Assembly: GCA_963807085.1 (NCBI GenBank)
Contig: CAWEBB010000032.1
Coordinates: 682,001 to 746,000, forward strand
DNA: 64,000 nucleotides
Source of the DNA: JACKII01 sp963807085
GTDB taxonomy: Bacteria; Pseudomonadota; Alphaproteobacteria; Bin95
Direction of reading: 5' to 3'
The translations under genes were made by a program, and so were the position numbers. The stretch's first letter is position 1. The number at the start of each line of letters is the position of its first letter. Shown piece by piece: positions 46,259 to 54,204 of the stretch. The notes under the pieces are model-generated. The model was not told the origin of the DNA and searched no databases. It saw only the letters and a program-made list of their open reading frames with translations.

Positions 46259-46816
46259 ATGTTTGTACTCGACCGTTTCATCGACGATTGCAAGCGAGCC
46301 GTCGCCGCTGACCCCACCCACAAGGCAGCCCAAGAGGTGGTCGCCCGCGCGGTCAGCGATCCGGCCAGCGTGCTAAAAGCCCTGGGCGAGCCAACCCGCG
46401 CCAGTGCGCAAGCGCTGTATCACTCCCCAGAACTCACAATCCTGAATATTGCTTGGGGACCCTATATGACGGTCTATCCGCACAACCACGAAATGTGGGC
46501 GGTGATCGGCATGTATGGCGGCCGGGAAGACAATATGTTCTGGCGGCGCGTTCCCGACGCCCCGAATGGCCTGATTGAGGCAGCAGGGGCGAAAGCATTG
46601 TCGACCGGCGATTGCACGCCGCTGGGCAAGGACATTATCCACTCCGTGACCAATCCGTTGCCAAAGATCAGCTCGGCCATTCATGTTTACGGCGGCGATT
46701 TCTTTGAGATCCACCGCAGCGAGTGGGATCCGGAATGGCTGACTGAGCAGGATTATGACAGTGCCAAGACCATGGCGCTGGTGGAGGCCTCTAACCGTAT
46801 GCTGGATGCTGTTTGA
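46259..46816 (+). CDS. Cupin-fold protein, CDO-like, tandem copy 1
   Basis: 185 residues with features of the thiol-dioxygenase cupin superfamily: the metal motif VYPHNHEMWAVIGMYGGRE (His-x-His and Glu-like positions) near residue 75, and the distal His in DIIHSVTNPLP. It is not a close match to cysteine dioxygenase, so the substrate is unknown. A second homologous copy of the same length follows at 46993 with identical architecture; well over half the positions match by eye without gaps. A metal-dependent dioxygenase is inferred from the motifs and fold only. Confidence 0.78.
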   Translation: MFVLDRFIDDCKRAVAADPTHKAAQEVVARAVSDPASVLKALGEPTRASAQALYHSPELTILNIAWGPYMTVYPHNHEMWAVIGMYGGREDNMFWRRVPDAPNGLIEAAGAKALSTGDCTPLGKDIIHSVTNPLPKISSAIHVYGGDFFEIHRSEWDPEWLTEQDYDSAKTMALVEASNRMLDAV

Positions 46817-46844
46817 TCGGGGAAATGCAACCGATTGCGGTTGG

Positions 46845-46903
46845 TGCGTCTGTTCGGCCATCTGTCGGGTGTGGGGCTAGACCTGCCGGAGCGGGCAAAA
46901 AAT
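46845..46903 (+). pseudogene. Remnant of the aldo/keto reductase 3' end
   Basis: In one frame it reads RLFGHLSGVGLDLPERAKN, matching the intact reductase end (VFGHLSGVGLDLPGRAKN at about 46090-46149). It sits between the two cupin genes exactly where a tandem duplication of reductase-tail plus cupin would leave its left edge. No start or other part of the gene remains, so it is non-coding. Confidence 0.75.
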
Positions 46904-46992
46904 ACATGGGCAAGCGGGACAGGCTTTGGGATTTAGCGTGAAATAGGGTATTTTCTTCTGGCTCTAGAGATTTTACCGGAAGGATTGCCCCA

Positions 46993-47550
46993 ATGTTCAA
47001 CCTCGATCAGTTCATCGAAGACTGCAAGGCGGCGGTCAAGGCCGACCCCACCCACAAATCCGTGCACGAGATTATTGCCCGCGCCGTATCGGAACCGGGC
47101 GAGGTGATGAAAGCACTGGGAGAGCCTACCCGCGCCGGTGTGCAGACGCTCTACCACGCCGACGACCTGACCGTGCTGAACCTGGCTTGGGGGCCGCATC
47201 AGAATATCATGCCGCATGATCACAATATGTGGGCGGTGATCGGCATGTATGGCGGCCGCGAGGACAACGTGTTCTGGCGCCGTCTGCCCGCCTGCGCCGA
47301 TGGCCGGGTCGAAGCCGCAGGCGCCAAGTCGCTTTCGACCGGCGATTGCGCGCCGTTGGGCAAGGACATTATTCACTCTGTCCTGAACCCGACACTCAAG
47401 CTCAGCGCGGCGCTGCATGTTTATGGCGGCGATTTCTTCAACGCCCACCGGCACGAGTGGGACCCGGAAAACTTGACCGAGCGCGAGATGGACGTGCAGG
47501 CTTCGGTTCGTGCCTTCGAGGAGGCGAACAAGCGCTTGGGAATCCAGTAA
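46993..47550 (+). CDS. Cupin-fold protein, CDO-like, tandem copy 2
   Basis: 185 residues, homologous end to end with the protein at 46259. The metal motif IMPHDHNMWAVIGMYGGRE and DIIHSVLNPTL are kept; the C-terminus differs most (EMDVQASVRAFEEANK). GGAAGGATT precedes the ATG. A TauD-family gene starts 3 bp after its stop, so copy 2 and the dioxygenase are co-transcribed, whereas copy 1 is set apart by 176 bp containing the reductase remnant. Divergence between copies suggests both are under selection and may have split roles. Confidence 0.78.
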   Translation: MFNLDQFIEDCKAAVKADPTHKSVHEIIARAVSEPGEVMKALGEPTRAGVQTLYHADDLTVLNLAWGPHQNIMPHDHNMWAVIGMYGGREDNVFWRRLPACADGRVEAAGAKSLSTGDCAPLGKDIIHSVLNPTLKLSAALHVYGGDFFNAHRHEWDPENLTEREMDVQASVRAFEEANKRLGIQ

Positions 47551-47553
47551 ACC

Positions 47554-48390
47554 ATGCAAGTACAGCCGATCGCCGGCGCGCTGGGCGCCGAAATTCAGGG
47601 CATCGACCTGACCCGGGAACTCAGCAATAGCGAGGCATCGGCTGTCTATGACGCCTTTCTGGCGCACAAGGTTCTATATTTCCGGGGTCACGAACTGACG
47701 CCGGCCCAGCAGTTGCGCGCCGCCCGCCTGTTCGGCGAGCCTGACCGCTATCCCTTCATCAAGGGCCTGCCGGATGCGCCGGAAGTGATCGAAATTCTCA
47801 AGACCGAAAACGACAAGGTGAACTTTGGCGGCGGCTGGCATTCGGACACCGCCTACCTGCCGGAACCGGCGCTCGGCACTATGCTGCATGCCCTGGAAGT
47901 GCCGGAGGCGGGCGGCGATACGCTGTTCGCGAACACGGTCGCCGCCTATGACGCCCTGTCGGACGGCATGAAAGCGATGCTGGCGGACTTGCGGGGCGTG
48001 AACGATTCCAACTCGCTCTATGCCGGCGGGCGGGCGGCGGCGATGGCCAAGCTGGACGGCATGGCCGCGAACAATGTGGCGGAGGCAGAGAGCTATATTT
48101 CCGAGCATCCCATCGTGCGCACTCATCCGGAGACGAGCGAGAAGGGGCTGTATGTCAGCCGGGCGCACACCAAACGCTTCGCCGGCATGACCGAGGCGGA
48201 GAGCAAGCCGCTAATCGAGTTTCTGGCCGATCACATCACCAGGCCGGAATTTACCTGCCGGGTGCGGTGGGAGCCGGGCGCGGTGACGGTGTGGGACAAT
48301 CGCGTCACCCAGCATTGCGCGCTTAATGACTATCAGGGCAAGCGCCGCCGCATGCGCCGCGTGACGCTGAAAGGCGACCGGCCGCGATAG
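47554..48390 (+). CDS. TauD/TfdA-family Fe(II)/2-oxoglutarate dioxygenase
   Basis: 278 residues. H-x-D lies in GGWHSDTAYLPEP near residue 95, the distal His in NRVTQHCALNDY and Arg in KRRRMRRVTL. It begins MQVQPIAGALGAEIQGIDLT, typical of the family. It is tightly linked to cupin copy 2 (3-bp gap) and is followed by a strong convergent terminator hairpin. It is a second TauD paralogue in the window (the first at 40285) but clearly distinct. The substrate is unknown. Confidence 0.9.
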   Translation: MQVQPIAGALGAEIQGIDLTRELSNSEASAVYDAFLAHKVLYFRGHELTPAQQLRAARLFGEPDRYPFIKGLPDAPEVIEILKTENDKVNFGGGWHSDTAYLPEPALGTMLHALEVPEAGGDTLFANTVAAYDALSDGMKAMLADLRGVNDSNSLYAGGRAAAMAKLDGMAANNVAEAESYISEHPIVRTHPETSEKGLYVSRAHTKRFAGMTEAESKPLIEFLADHITRPEFTCRVRWEPGAVTVWDNRVTQHCALNDYQGKRRRMRRVTLKGDRPR

Positions 48391-48424
48391 GGTCACGCCG
48401 GCTCCTTGGGCTTTGATCTGCGGG

Positions 48425-48467
48425 GGAAGCGCCCGCTGACAGTGTCATCAGCAGGCGCTTCCTTTCC
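48425..48467. terminator. Strong hairpin terminator between convergent genes
   Basis: GGAAGCGCC (48425-48433) pairs with GGCGCTTCC (48454-48462), and GCTGA (48435-48439) with TCAGC (48448-48452), giving a long stem with an 8-nt loop. It lies between the convergent TauD (+) and homocysteine methyltransferase (-) genes. A short T run follows on the + side only, so a bidirectional role is plausible but not certain. Confidence 0.7.
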
Positions 48468-48474
48468 ACAGTTG

Positions 48475-49422
48475 TCAGGCGGCGATCTGGAGGCAGATTT
48501 CCTCCAGATGGCGATGATCGGTGCCGCAGCAGCCGCCGAACACGGTCAGTCCAGGCAGGGATTGCTGCAACGCCCGGTACTGGGCGCCGAGTTCCGCGGG
48601 ATTGCCGGTATCCAGCTCCGTGCAGGCATCCAGCTCCGCATGGCTCATGCACGAAGCGTTGGCGCGCACGCCCTTGATCCGTTTGGTCCAAGCCTCCCCG
48701 TTCGCCACCGCATCGGCAAAGTGGGTGGGATGGGCGCAGTTGATCATGAAATAGGCCGCCGCTCCGTCGGTCTCTGCGTCCACCTGCTCGATGGCTGCGG
48801 CCAGGGTCTGGCCGGTCGGCAGGCGGCCGTCCGTTTCCAGCGTGAAGGAGATGGCGACCGGCATACCCGCCGCCTTCGCTGCATTGGTGATGCCGATGGC
48901 TTCCTCGACATAGTTCAGGGTCAGCCCGGTCACCATGTCCACCTCGGTTTCGGCCAGGATATCGATCTGCTGGCGGTGATAGGCCTCGGCTTCGGCGGCG
49001 GTCATGGCGTTGGTCGGCACATAGCCATCGCCCCGCGGCCCCATATCGCCGCTGATCACCAGCGGGCTCTCTGCCGTTTCGTGTGCATCGCGGATTGCCG
49101 CCATCAGCGCGGCGGAGCGATGATGGGTATCCACCATTTCCTGGTGGCTGAAGCCCATTTGCGCCTCCCAATCGCTGCTGGCCCGCCAGGTCGGCGTCGC
49201 CAGGATCAGGCCCCGATTCGACGAATGCGCCATATCGATATAGGGCTTATAGTAGCTGCGGAAAATTTGCTCCCCATCCGCCATGCGCATAACATTGATG
49301 GCGGCAAAAAAAGGCAGGTCTATCTCGAGATGAAAGACCAGAAAGGTTTCCAGGCCACCATCGGTCAGCATGGTTTTTCCATTTAGTTGTGGCAGGCGGT
49401 TACGGTATTTGGCATTTGACAT
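48475..49422 (-). CDS. Homocysteine S-methyltransferase family protein
   Basis: 315 residues of the zinc-dependent homocysteine methyltransferase barrel (BHMT/MmuM/MetH N-terminal type). LTDGGLETFLVFHLEID begins the barrel; zinc Cys residues are in MINCAHPTHF and the terminal VFGGCCGTDHRHLEEI. AAGGAG lies 7 nt before ATG 49422. It likely methylates homocysteine using betaine, S-methylmethionine or a similar donor; which one is not readable. It is divergent from a TetR gene, with a candidate operator between them. Confidence 0.9.
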   Translation of the reverse strand: MSNAKYRNRLPQLNGKTMLTDGGLETFLVFHLEIDLPFFAAINVMRMADGEQIFRSYYKPYIDMAHSSNRGLILATPTWRASSDWEAQMGFSHQEMVDTHHRSAALMAAIRDAHETAESPLVISGDMGPRGDGYVPTNAMTAAEAEAYHRQQIDILAETEVDMVTGLTLNYVEEAIGITNAAKAAGMPVAISFTLETDGRLPTGQTLAAAIEQVDAETDGAAAYFMINCAHPTHFADAVANGEAWTKRIKGVRANASCMSHAELDACTELDTGNPAELGAQYRALQQSLPGLTVFGGCCGTDHRHLEEICLQIAA

Positions 49423-49512
49423 CGGGTAGCTCCTTGGCTTTGGTTCGACGCCTGGAAAATGACCATTCTCACCGGTGGGGCCTAGTGAGCGCGTGGTAAA
49501 GGAAAGCATTGG

Positions 49513-49539
49513 AAATTTTTGTCGATATTTCAAAAATTT
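49513..49539. promoter_or_regulatory. Inverted repeat, candidate TetR operator
   Basis: Perfect 9-bp arms AAATTTTTG (49513-49521) and CAAAAATTT (49531-49539) with a 9-bp spacer, in the divergent gap between the homocysteine methyltransferase and TetR genes. The AT-rich site stands out in GC-rich DNA. Autoregulatory TetR sites often lie here, but binding is inferred. Confidence 0.45.
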
Positions 49540-49641
49540 AACGGGAAAGCAGGACGCGTGGATGGTTTGGTTCACCCGTCCACTGCACCTTCGGTAGGGT
49601 AAATCGCCTGCTGTCGAGCCGCGATGATGGAGCAAAGGTGA

Positions 49642-50268
49642 ATGGCGATGCGAAAAGGCGAGCAAACCCGGAGCCGGGTCATGGATATCGCCGAGGCTGC
49701 GATCCTCACGAAAGGCTACGGCGCTACCTCCATCGAGGAGATCATCGAAGAGGCGGGCATTACCAAAAGCGGCTTCTTCTATCACTTCCCGGACAAGGGA
49801 TCGCTCGCGCGGGCCCTGCTGGAGCGGTATGTCGAGGCGGAGGACGTGCTGTTCGACGATTTGCTGCGCCGCGCCGAGGAGTTGCACGACGACCCCTTGC
49901 ACGTGCTGCTGATCGCTCTCAAGCTGTTCGCCGAGATGATGGCGGACCTGCCGGCCGGTCATCCGGGCTGTCTGATCGCCACCTACTGCTACAACGAGCG
50001 TTTGTTCGACCGGCAAATTCAAGAGATCAACCAGCAGGCGCTGTTGGCTTGGCGGACTAGGTTCCGTGCGCTATTGGAGCGGATCGCCGAACTCTACGAA
50101 CAGCGAGATTTGGTAGATCTCGACCATGTCGCCGACATGGTTGCCACGACCGCGGAAGGCGGCATCATCCTATCCAAATCCCTGAAGGATCCGCAGATAC
50201 TGCCGCAGCAGATCCTGATGCTGCGGTCCTACATCAAGTTGTTGTTCGGGGAACGGAAGATCCGTTAA
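49642..50268 (+). CDS. TetR/AcrR-family transcriptional regulator
   Basis: 208 residues. The N-terminal helix-turn-helix is typical: RSRVMDIAEAAILTKGYGAT, then SIEEIIEEAGITKSGFFYHFPDKGSLARALLE. The C-terminal ligand domain is of the type with HPGCLIATYCYNERL. Either ATG 49642 or 49648 may be used; AAAGG lies 3 or 9 nt upstream. It is divergent from the methyltransferase and upstream of the conserved unknown/UGSC pair (88-bp gap), so it may regulate either side through the repeat at 49513-49539. Confidence 0.9.
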   Translation: MAMRKGEQTRSRVMDIAEAAILTKGYGATSIEEIIEEAGITKSGFFYHFPDKGSLARALLERYVEAEDVLFDDLLRRAEELHDDPLHVLLIALKLFAEMMADLPAGHPGCLIATYCYNERLFDRQIQEINQQALLAWRTRFRALLERIAELYEQRDLVDLDHVADMVATTAEGGIILSKSLKDPQILPQQILMLRSYIKLLFGERKIR

Positions 50269-50356
50269 TCCGCGCAGCCGGCATCGCGCTTGGCGCTGCC
50301 GCCGAAACCTGATAGCCCATCGCTCCACCGACGAGGGTTCTTGGAGTTCCTGTGAG

Positions 50357-51409
50357 ATGACACAACTTTCCTCCGAACGCTTTTCCGTCGACGACATCAT
50401 GGCGGCGCAGGAGTTCTACCACTCCCGCAACTGGACGGACGGCCTGCCCATCGTGCCGCCGATCGCCGACGCGGTGCAGGCGCATCTGGACTGGGCAATG
50501 CTGCCGGCGGACCATCTGGTTGGGATCGAACCGGTGCGCGCCCGCTCGATCACGGCGGAGAAGCTGGCGGTCAACAGCGTGATGGCCGGCTGCCTGCCCA
50601 TGCACTTTCCGGTGGTGGTGACGGCCTTCACCGCCATGCTGCAGGAGCCCTTTCTGCTGCATGGCGCGACCGCCAGCACCGGCGGATGCGCCATTCTGAC
50701 CATCATCAACGGCCCGATCCGCAAGGAATTGGGCATGGACGGCACCTTCAACGCGCTGGGATCGACCGACCGCGCGACGACCGTCATCGGCCGGGCGATC
50801 CGGCTTGCGCTCGGTAATCTGCTCGACGTGCGGCCGGGTGATGTGGATCGCTCGACCCTGGGTCACCCCGGCAAGATCAGCTATTGCGTCGCGGAGGACG
50901 AGGAGAACTCGCCCTGGCTGCCACTGGCGGAAGAGCGGGGCATTCCCGAACACGCCTCCGCCGTTACGGTCATGTCGGCGGGTGCACCCCGGCAGATCAT
51001 GAACGAGTGGACGACCGAGCCGGAGCAGATCCTCGACACTTTCTGCGCAGAGATCAAAGCCAGCATGCGGCACTACTCTATCTATCCGGGCAACTACGCC
51101 ATCGTCGTGCCGCCGCAACTGCGCGAGCATTTCGCCAAGGCGGGCTGGTCGAAGGCGGATATCCGCAACTATGTTTATGAGAACGCCAAGATCTATCGTC
51201 GCGAATGGGCCGATTGCGGCAAGGGTGCGGTCGTCGGCAGCCGCGGCGATACGGAATATCTGGCGCTGTCGGAGCCGGACGATCTGCTGGTGATCGCGGC
51301 GGGCGGGCCGGCTGGCGGCTTTGGCGCGGTGATCCCGCCCTGGTTCGGGCCGAAGAGCAAGGCCTGCACGGTGGCCATCGGCGCGTGTGTGGATTGTGGA
51401 ATTCAGTAA
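50357..51409 (+). CDS. Conserved protein of unknown function next to a UGSC-family gene
   Basis: 350 residues, soluble, no signal peptide. Notable stretches: WTDGLPIVPPIADAV near residue 25, STGGCAILTIINGPIRKELGM near residue 110 (one Cys), and the C-terminal AAGGPAGGFGAVIPPWFGP followed by a Cys-rich end ACTVAIGACVDCGIQ. I do not recognise a characterised family. It ends 21 bp before the UGSC gene, whose AAAGGAG site lies in the gap, so the two form an operon. Its end CVDC could be a redox pair and might act with the selenocysteine protein; this is inference. Confidence 0.8.
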   Translation: MTQLSSERFSVDDIMAAQEFYHSRNWTDGLPIVPPIADAVQAHLDWAMLPADHLVGIEPVRARSITAEKLAVNSVMAGCLPMHFPVVVTAFTAMLQEPFLLHGATASTGGCAILTIINGPIRKELGMDGTFNALGSTDRATTVIGRAIRLALGNLLDVRPGDVDRSTLGHPGKISYCVAEDEENSPWLPLAEERGIPEHASAVTVMSAGAPRQIMNEWTTEPEQILDTFCAEIKASMRHYSIYPGNYAIVVPPQLREHFAKAGWSKADIRNYVYENAKIYRREWADCGKGAVVGSRGDTEYLALSEPDDLLVIAAGGPAGGFGAVIPPWFGPKSKACTVAIGACVDCGIQ

Positions 51410-51430
51410 CGGAAAGGAGAAGCTCACCCG

Positions 51431-51950
51431 ATGAGCATCGAAGTCCTGGACCCAACCTACGGGGGCGGCGCGAACGCATTTGCGCTGGCCGGGCGGCTTG
51501 AACTCGCTGAAGGGCAAGACGGTTGGCATCATCTCCAACGGTAAAAAGGGCACGCGGCCCTATTTCACCGCCTTGGAAAAGTATCTGCAGCAGGCAGGCG
51601 CGGCCCGGGTCGTCTGGCACACCAAGGCCAACTACAGCGCCCCGGCCGAAGCGAGCATTACCGCCGACATCCAGAACTGGGACGCGGCCTTCGCTGGCAT
51701 CGGCGACTGAGGCAGTTGTTCGTCGTGCAGTTTGCATGACGCGATAACGGTCGAGAAGCTGGGCGTTCCGGCGGTGGGCGTGATGACCACCCGCTTTGTC
51801 AGTGCGGCAGACCTGATGGCCCGGGTGCTCGGCGCCGACGGCTATCGCTATGTCGCCATCGAACACCCGATCAGCAGCGCGGATGACGCCGCCCTCGATG
51901 CGGAGGCGAAACGCTCAGTGGAAGAGGGGCTGGCCATCCTCTGCGGATAA
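51431..51950 (+). CDS. Predicted UGSC-family selenoprotein with in-frame UGA, one frameshift
   Basis: 172 residues predicted. After MSIEVLDPTYGGG the frame shifts by an apparent extra base near 51493-51499 and resumes as RLNSLKGKTVGIISNGKKG. At residue 93 the in-frame TGA (51708-51710) falls in GIGD-U-GSCSSC; the same frame continues LHDAITVEKLGVPAVGVMTTRF to a TAA at 51950. A U/C-G-S-C motif at exactly this place defines the UGSC family, whose members use Sec or Cys. A SECIS-like hairpin follows. The function of the family is not established; a redox role is assumed from the motif. AAAGGAG precedes ATG 51431. It is co-transcribed with the gene upstream. Confidence 0.78.
51721..51741 (+). promoter_or_regulatory. 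Candidate bacterial SECIS element
   Basis: CGTCGTGC (51721-51728) pairs fully with GCATGACG (51734-51741), seven Watson-Crick pairs and one G-U, with the 5-nt loop AGTTT (51729-51733). The loop begins 18 nt after the UGA, has G at its second position and lies inside the reading frame, as expected of bacterial Sec insertion elements read by SelB. Confidence 0.7.
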
Positions 51951-51981
51951 GCCCTCTGCGGATAAGCCTGCCCTCAATAAC

Positions 51982-52746
51982 TCAGCGCGGCGGGATGAAC
52001 GCCGCGCGGGTGCCGCCGTCCACGGGAATGATCGTACCGGTAACGTAGTCCGCGTCTTCGCTTAACAGAAAACGCATGACCTTGACGATGTCGATGGGCT
52101 GGGCGATCCGGCCGAGCGGCGAGTTGCCGGAAGGTTTCCAGCCGCTGTTTTCGGCCGCGCTCGCCTGGTTGTTGACCATGGGCGTATCCACGGTCCCGGG
52201 CGCGAGCGCATTCACCAGAATACCGTGATCGGCGCATTCCGCAGCCAGGATCTGGGTCAGCTGGCTGACCGCGGCCTTGGAGGCGGAATAGGCGCCGCTT
52301 TCGATCTTTGGCCGGATGGCGGAGATCGACGACATCAGGATGATGCGCCCGGGTTCGCCGGCGGCGGTGGCGGCCTCCAGCATGGGCATGGCCTCACGGC
52401 ACGTGAGCCATAGACCGCGGACATTCACGCCCATCACGGTGTCGAACTCGTCAACGGGCATTTCCATTAGCCTGCCGAGCTTCAGGACGCCCGCCGAACA
52501 GATCAGCGCGTTGATGCGGGGCGCGTCGGCCTGGATGGCTTGCATGGTTGTGGCAACCGCGGCGGCGTCCCGCAGGTCGCAGGAGCGGGGGTGGAAGTTA
52601 CGCGAGGCCAGCTTCCGCGTCGTCGGCGCGAGGGCCGCGTCGGACAGGTCTAGGCCGTAGACGGTCCAGCCTTTGCCTAACAGATCGCGGCAGGCTTCCT
52701 GGCCGATGCCGGAGGCGGCGCCGGTAACGATAGCGGTGTGGGGCAT
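51982..52746 (-). CDS. SDR-family NAD(P)-dependent oxidoreductase
   Basis: 254 residues, classical short-chain dehydrogenase. TGAASGIGQEA binds the cofactor, SAGVLKLG and the catalytic Ser/Tyr/Lys in SSISAIRP and YSASKAAV are present, and the end VTGTIIPVDGGTRA is typical. It converges with the UGSC gene, 32 bp apart. It oxidises or reduces an alcohol/ketone; the substrate is unknown. Confidence 0.9.
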   Translation of the reverse strand: MPHTAIVTGAASGIGQEACRDLLGKGWTVYGLDLSDAALAPTTRKLASRNFHPRSCDLRDAAAVATTMQAIQADAPRINALICSAGVLKLGRLMEMPVDEFDTVMGVNVRGLWLTCREAMPMLEAATAAGEPGRIILMSSISAIRPKIESGAYSASKAAVSQLTQILAAECADHGILVNALAPGTVDTPMVNNQASAAENSGWKPSGNSPLGRIAQPIDIVKVMRFLLSEDADYVTGTIIPVDGGTRAAFIPPR

Positions 52747-52949
52747 AGGACAGGCTCCTTCGGTTGTCGTTCGCCTGATTGAAGCAGCGGCCGGGCCGCG
52801 AGTACAACATCAAACAATGCGAGACGTCCGCTGCAACCGGCTGGCCCATCGCAGCCTCGCCGATTGTCGGCTCGCGGGCGCTGGTCTATCACTGGGCAGA
52901 CCGAAACGCGGAAGCCGAACGGCTCCAGCTTACCGAAAAGGAAACGCCC

Positions 52950-54158
52950 ATGATCGGGTTGTCCAGCGCCCTCGATGCGATCTTTCACGCAGGTGTCACG
53001 CCAAGCGGGAACGGCGCAGAAGGCCGCTCCGACGCAAACGCGCCAGGGGTGCTGGCCTTTGCCGGCACGAGCGAGGAGGTGCTCTACCAGGGCGCACACG
53101 GGATGGCGAACGCCGAGACCGGGCGGCCGCTGGCCCCGGACGGCATTTTCTACATGGCCTCCATGACGAAGGCGATCACGGGTGCCGCCATCATGCAACT
53201 GGTGGAACAAGGCCGGCTTGCGCTGGATGCGCCGGCGGCGGAGGTGCTGCCCGAACTGGACGAAATCCAGGTGCTGGAAGGGCTGGGCCGCCAGGGCGAG
53301 CCGCGCCTGCGCGCGCCCAAGTCCCGCATGACGCTGCGCCAATTGCTGACCCACACCGCGGGCTTCGGCTACGATGTCTGGAACGAGGAAATCCTCGAGT
53401 ACCAACGCAGCATGGGCTTTCCGGAGCGCGGCAGCGGCAACCGCGAAGACCTGACGCGGCCTCTGCTGTTCGATCCGGGCGAGCGCTGGAACTATTCCAT
53501 CGCCATCGATTGGGCGGGCCTGATGCTGGAGGAGGTGACGGGGCAGCGGCTCGGCGCGTACATGCAGGAAAACCTGTTCGGACCGCTCGGCATGAAGGAC
53601 ACCGGCTTCAGGGTGCCGGAAGAAAAGCGCGCGCGGCAAATGACCATGCACCAGCGTTTGGAGGACGGCACGCTGGAGGCTCGCAACCCGATGCCGCCTC
53701 AGCCGACGGGCGACATGGAGCGCGGCGGCGGCGGCCTGTTCGCCACCATCGGAGACTATGGCGTGTTCGTGCGCATGATCCTGAACAAGGGTGAGCTGGA
53801 CGGCGAGCGCGTGCTGCAGCCCGAAACGGTGGCCGAGATGGGCCGCAACAATATCGGTGGGCTCCGCACCGGCCCGAGCGTCAGCTATTTGAAGCAGTAT
53901 TCGAACGATTTCGAGTTTCTGCCGGGCACACCCAAGGGCTGGGGCCTGACCTTTCAGATCGCTCTGGCGGACGTGCCCGGCATGCGGTCTGCCGGTAGCC
54001 TGTCATGGGCGGGATTGAGCAATTGCTATTACTGGATCGATCCGGCCCGGGACATTGCCGGCGTCTATGCCTCCCAGGTGCTGCCCTTTGTCGATCCAGG
54101 CTCGCATGGATTGTTCGTCGAGATGGAGAAGGCAGTTTATGCTGGGCTGGATAATTGA
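52950..54158 (+). CDS. Serine hydrolase of the beta-lactamase/EstB family
   Basis: 402 residues of the class C beta-lactamase-like esterase family. The nucleophile Ser and Lys are in FYMASMTKAITG (S-x-x-K) near residue 70; the Tyr motif is WNYSIAID; the third motif lies in the GWGLTFQ region. No signal peptide is apparent, so it is probably a cytoplasmic esterase. AAGGAAA precedes ATG 52950; the open frame to 52779 adds unlikely residues. The substrate is unknown. Confidence 0.86.
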   Translation: MIGLSSALDAIFHAGVTPSGNGAEGRSDANAPGVLAFAGTSEEVLYQGAHGMANAETGRPLAPDGIFYMASMTKAITGAAIMQLVEQGRLALDAPAAEVLPELDEIQVLEGLGRQGEPRLRAPKSRMTLRQLLTHTAGFGYDVWNEEILEYQRSMGFPERGSGNREDLTRPLLFDPGERWNYSIAIDWAGLMLEEVTGQRLGAYMQENLFGPLGMKDTGFRVPEEKRARQMTMHQRLEDGTLEARNPMPPQPTGDMERGGGGLFATIGDYGVFVRMILNKGELDGERVLQPETVAEMGRNNIGGLRTGPSVSYLKQYSNDFEFLPGTPKGWGLTFQIALADVPGMRSAGSLSWAGLSNCYYWIDPARDIAGVYASQVLPFVDPGSHGLFVEMEKAVYAGLDN

Positions 54159-54204
54159 TTGTTAGTTGCTATCGCCAACAACCGACACAGGAACATGTTT
54201 CGCC

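Noticed and set aside
51708..51710. TGA taken as a true stop or a nonsense mutation
   Set aside because: It is at the Sec position of the UGSC motif, the frame continues with family-like sequence and a SECIS-like stem follows, so readthrough is the better reading.
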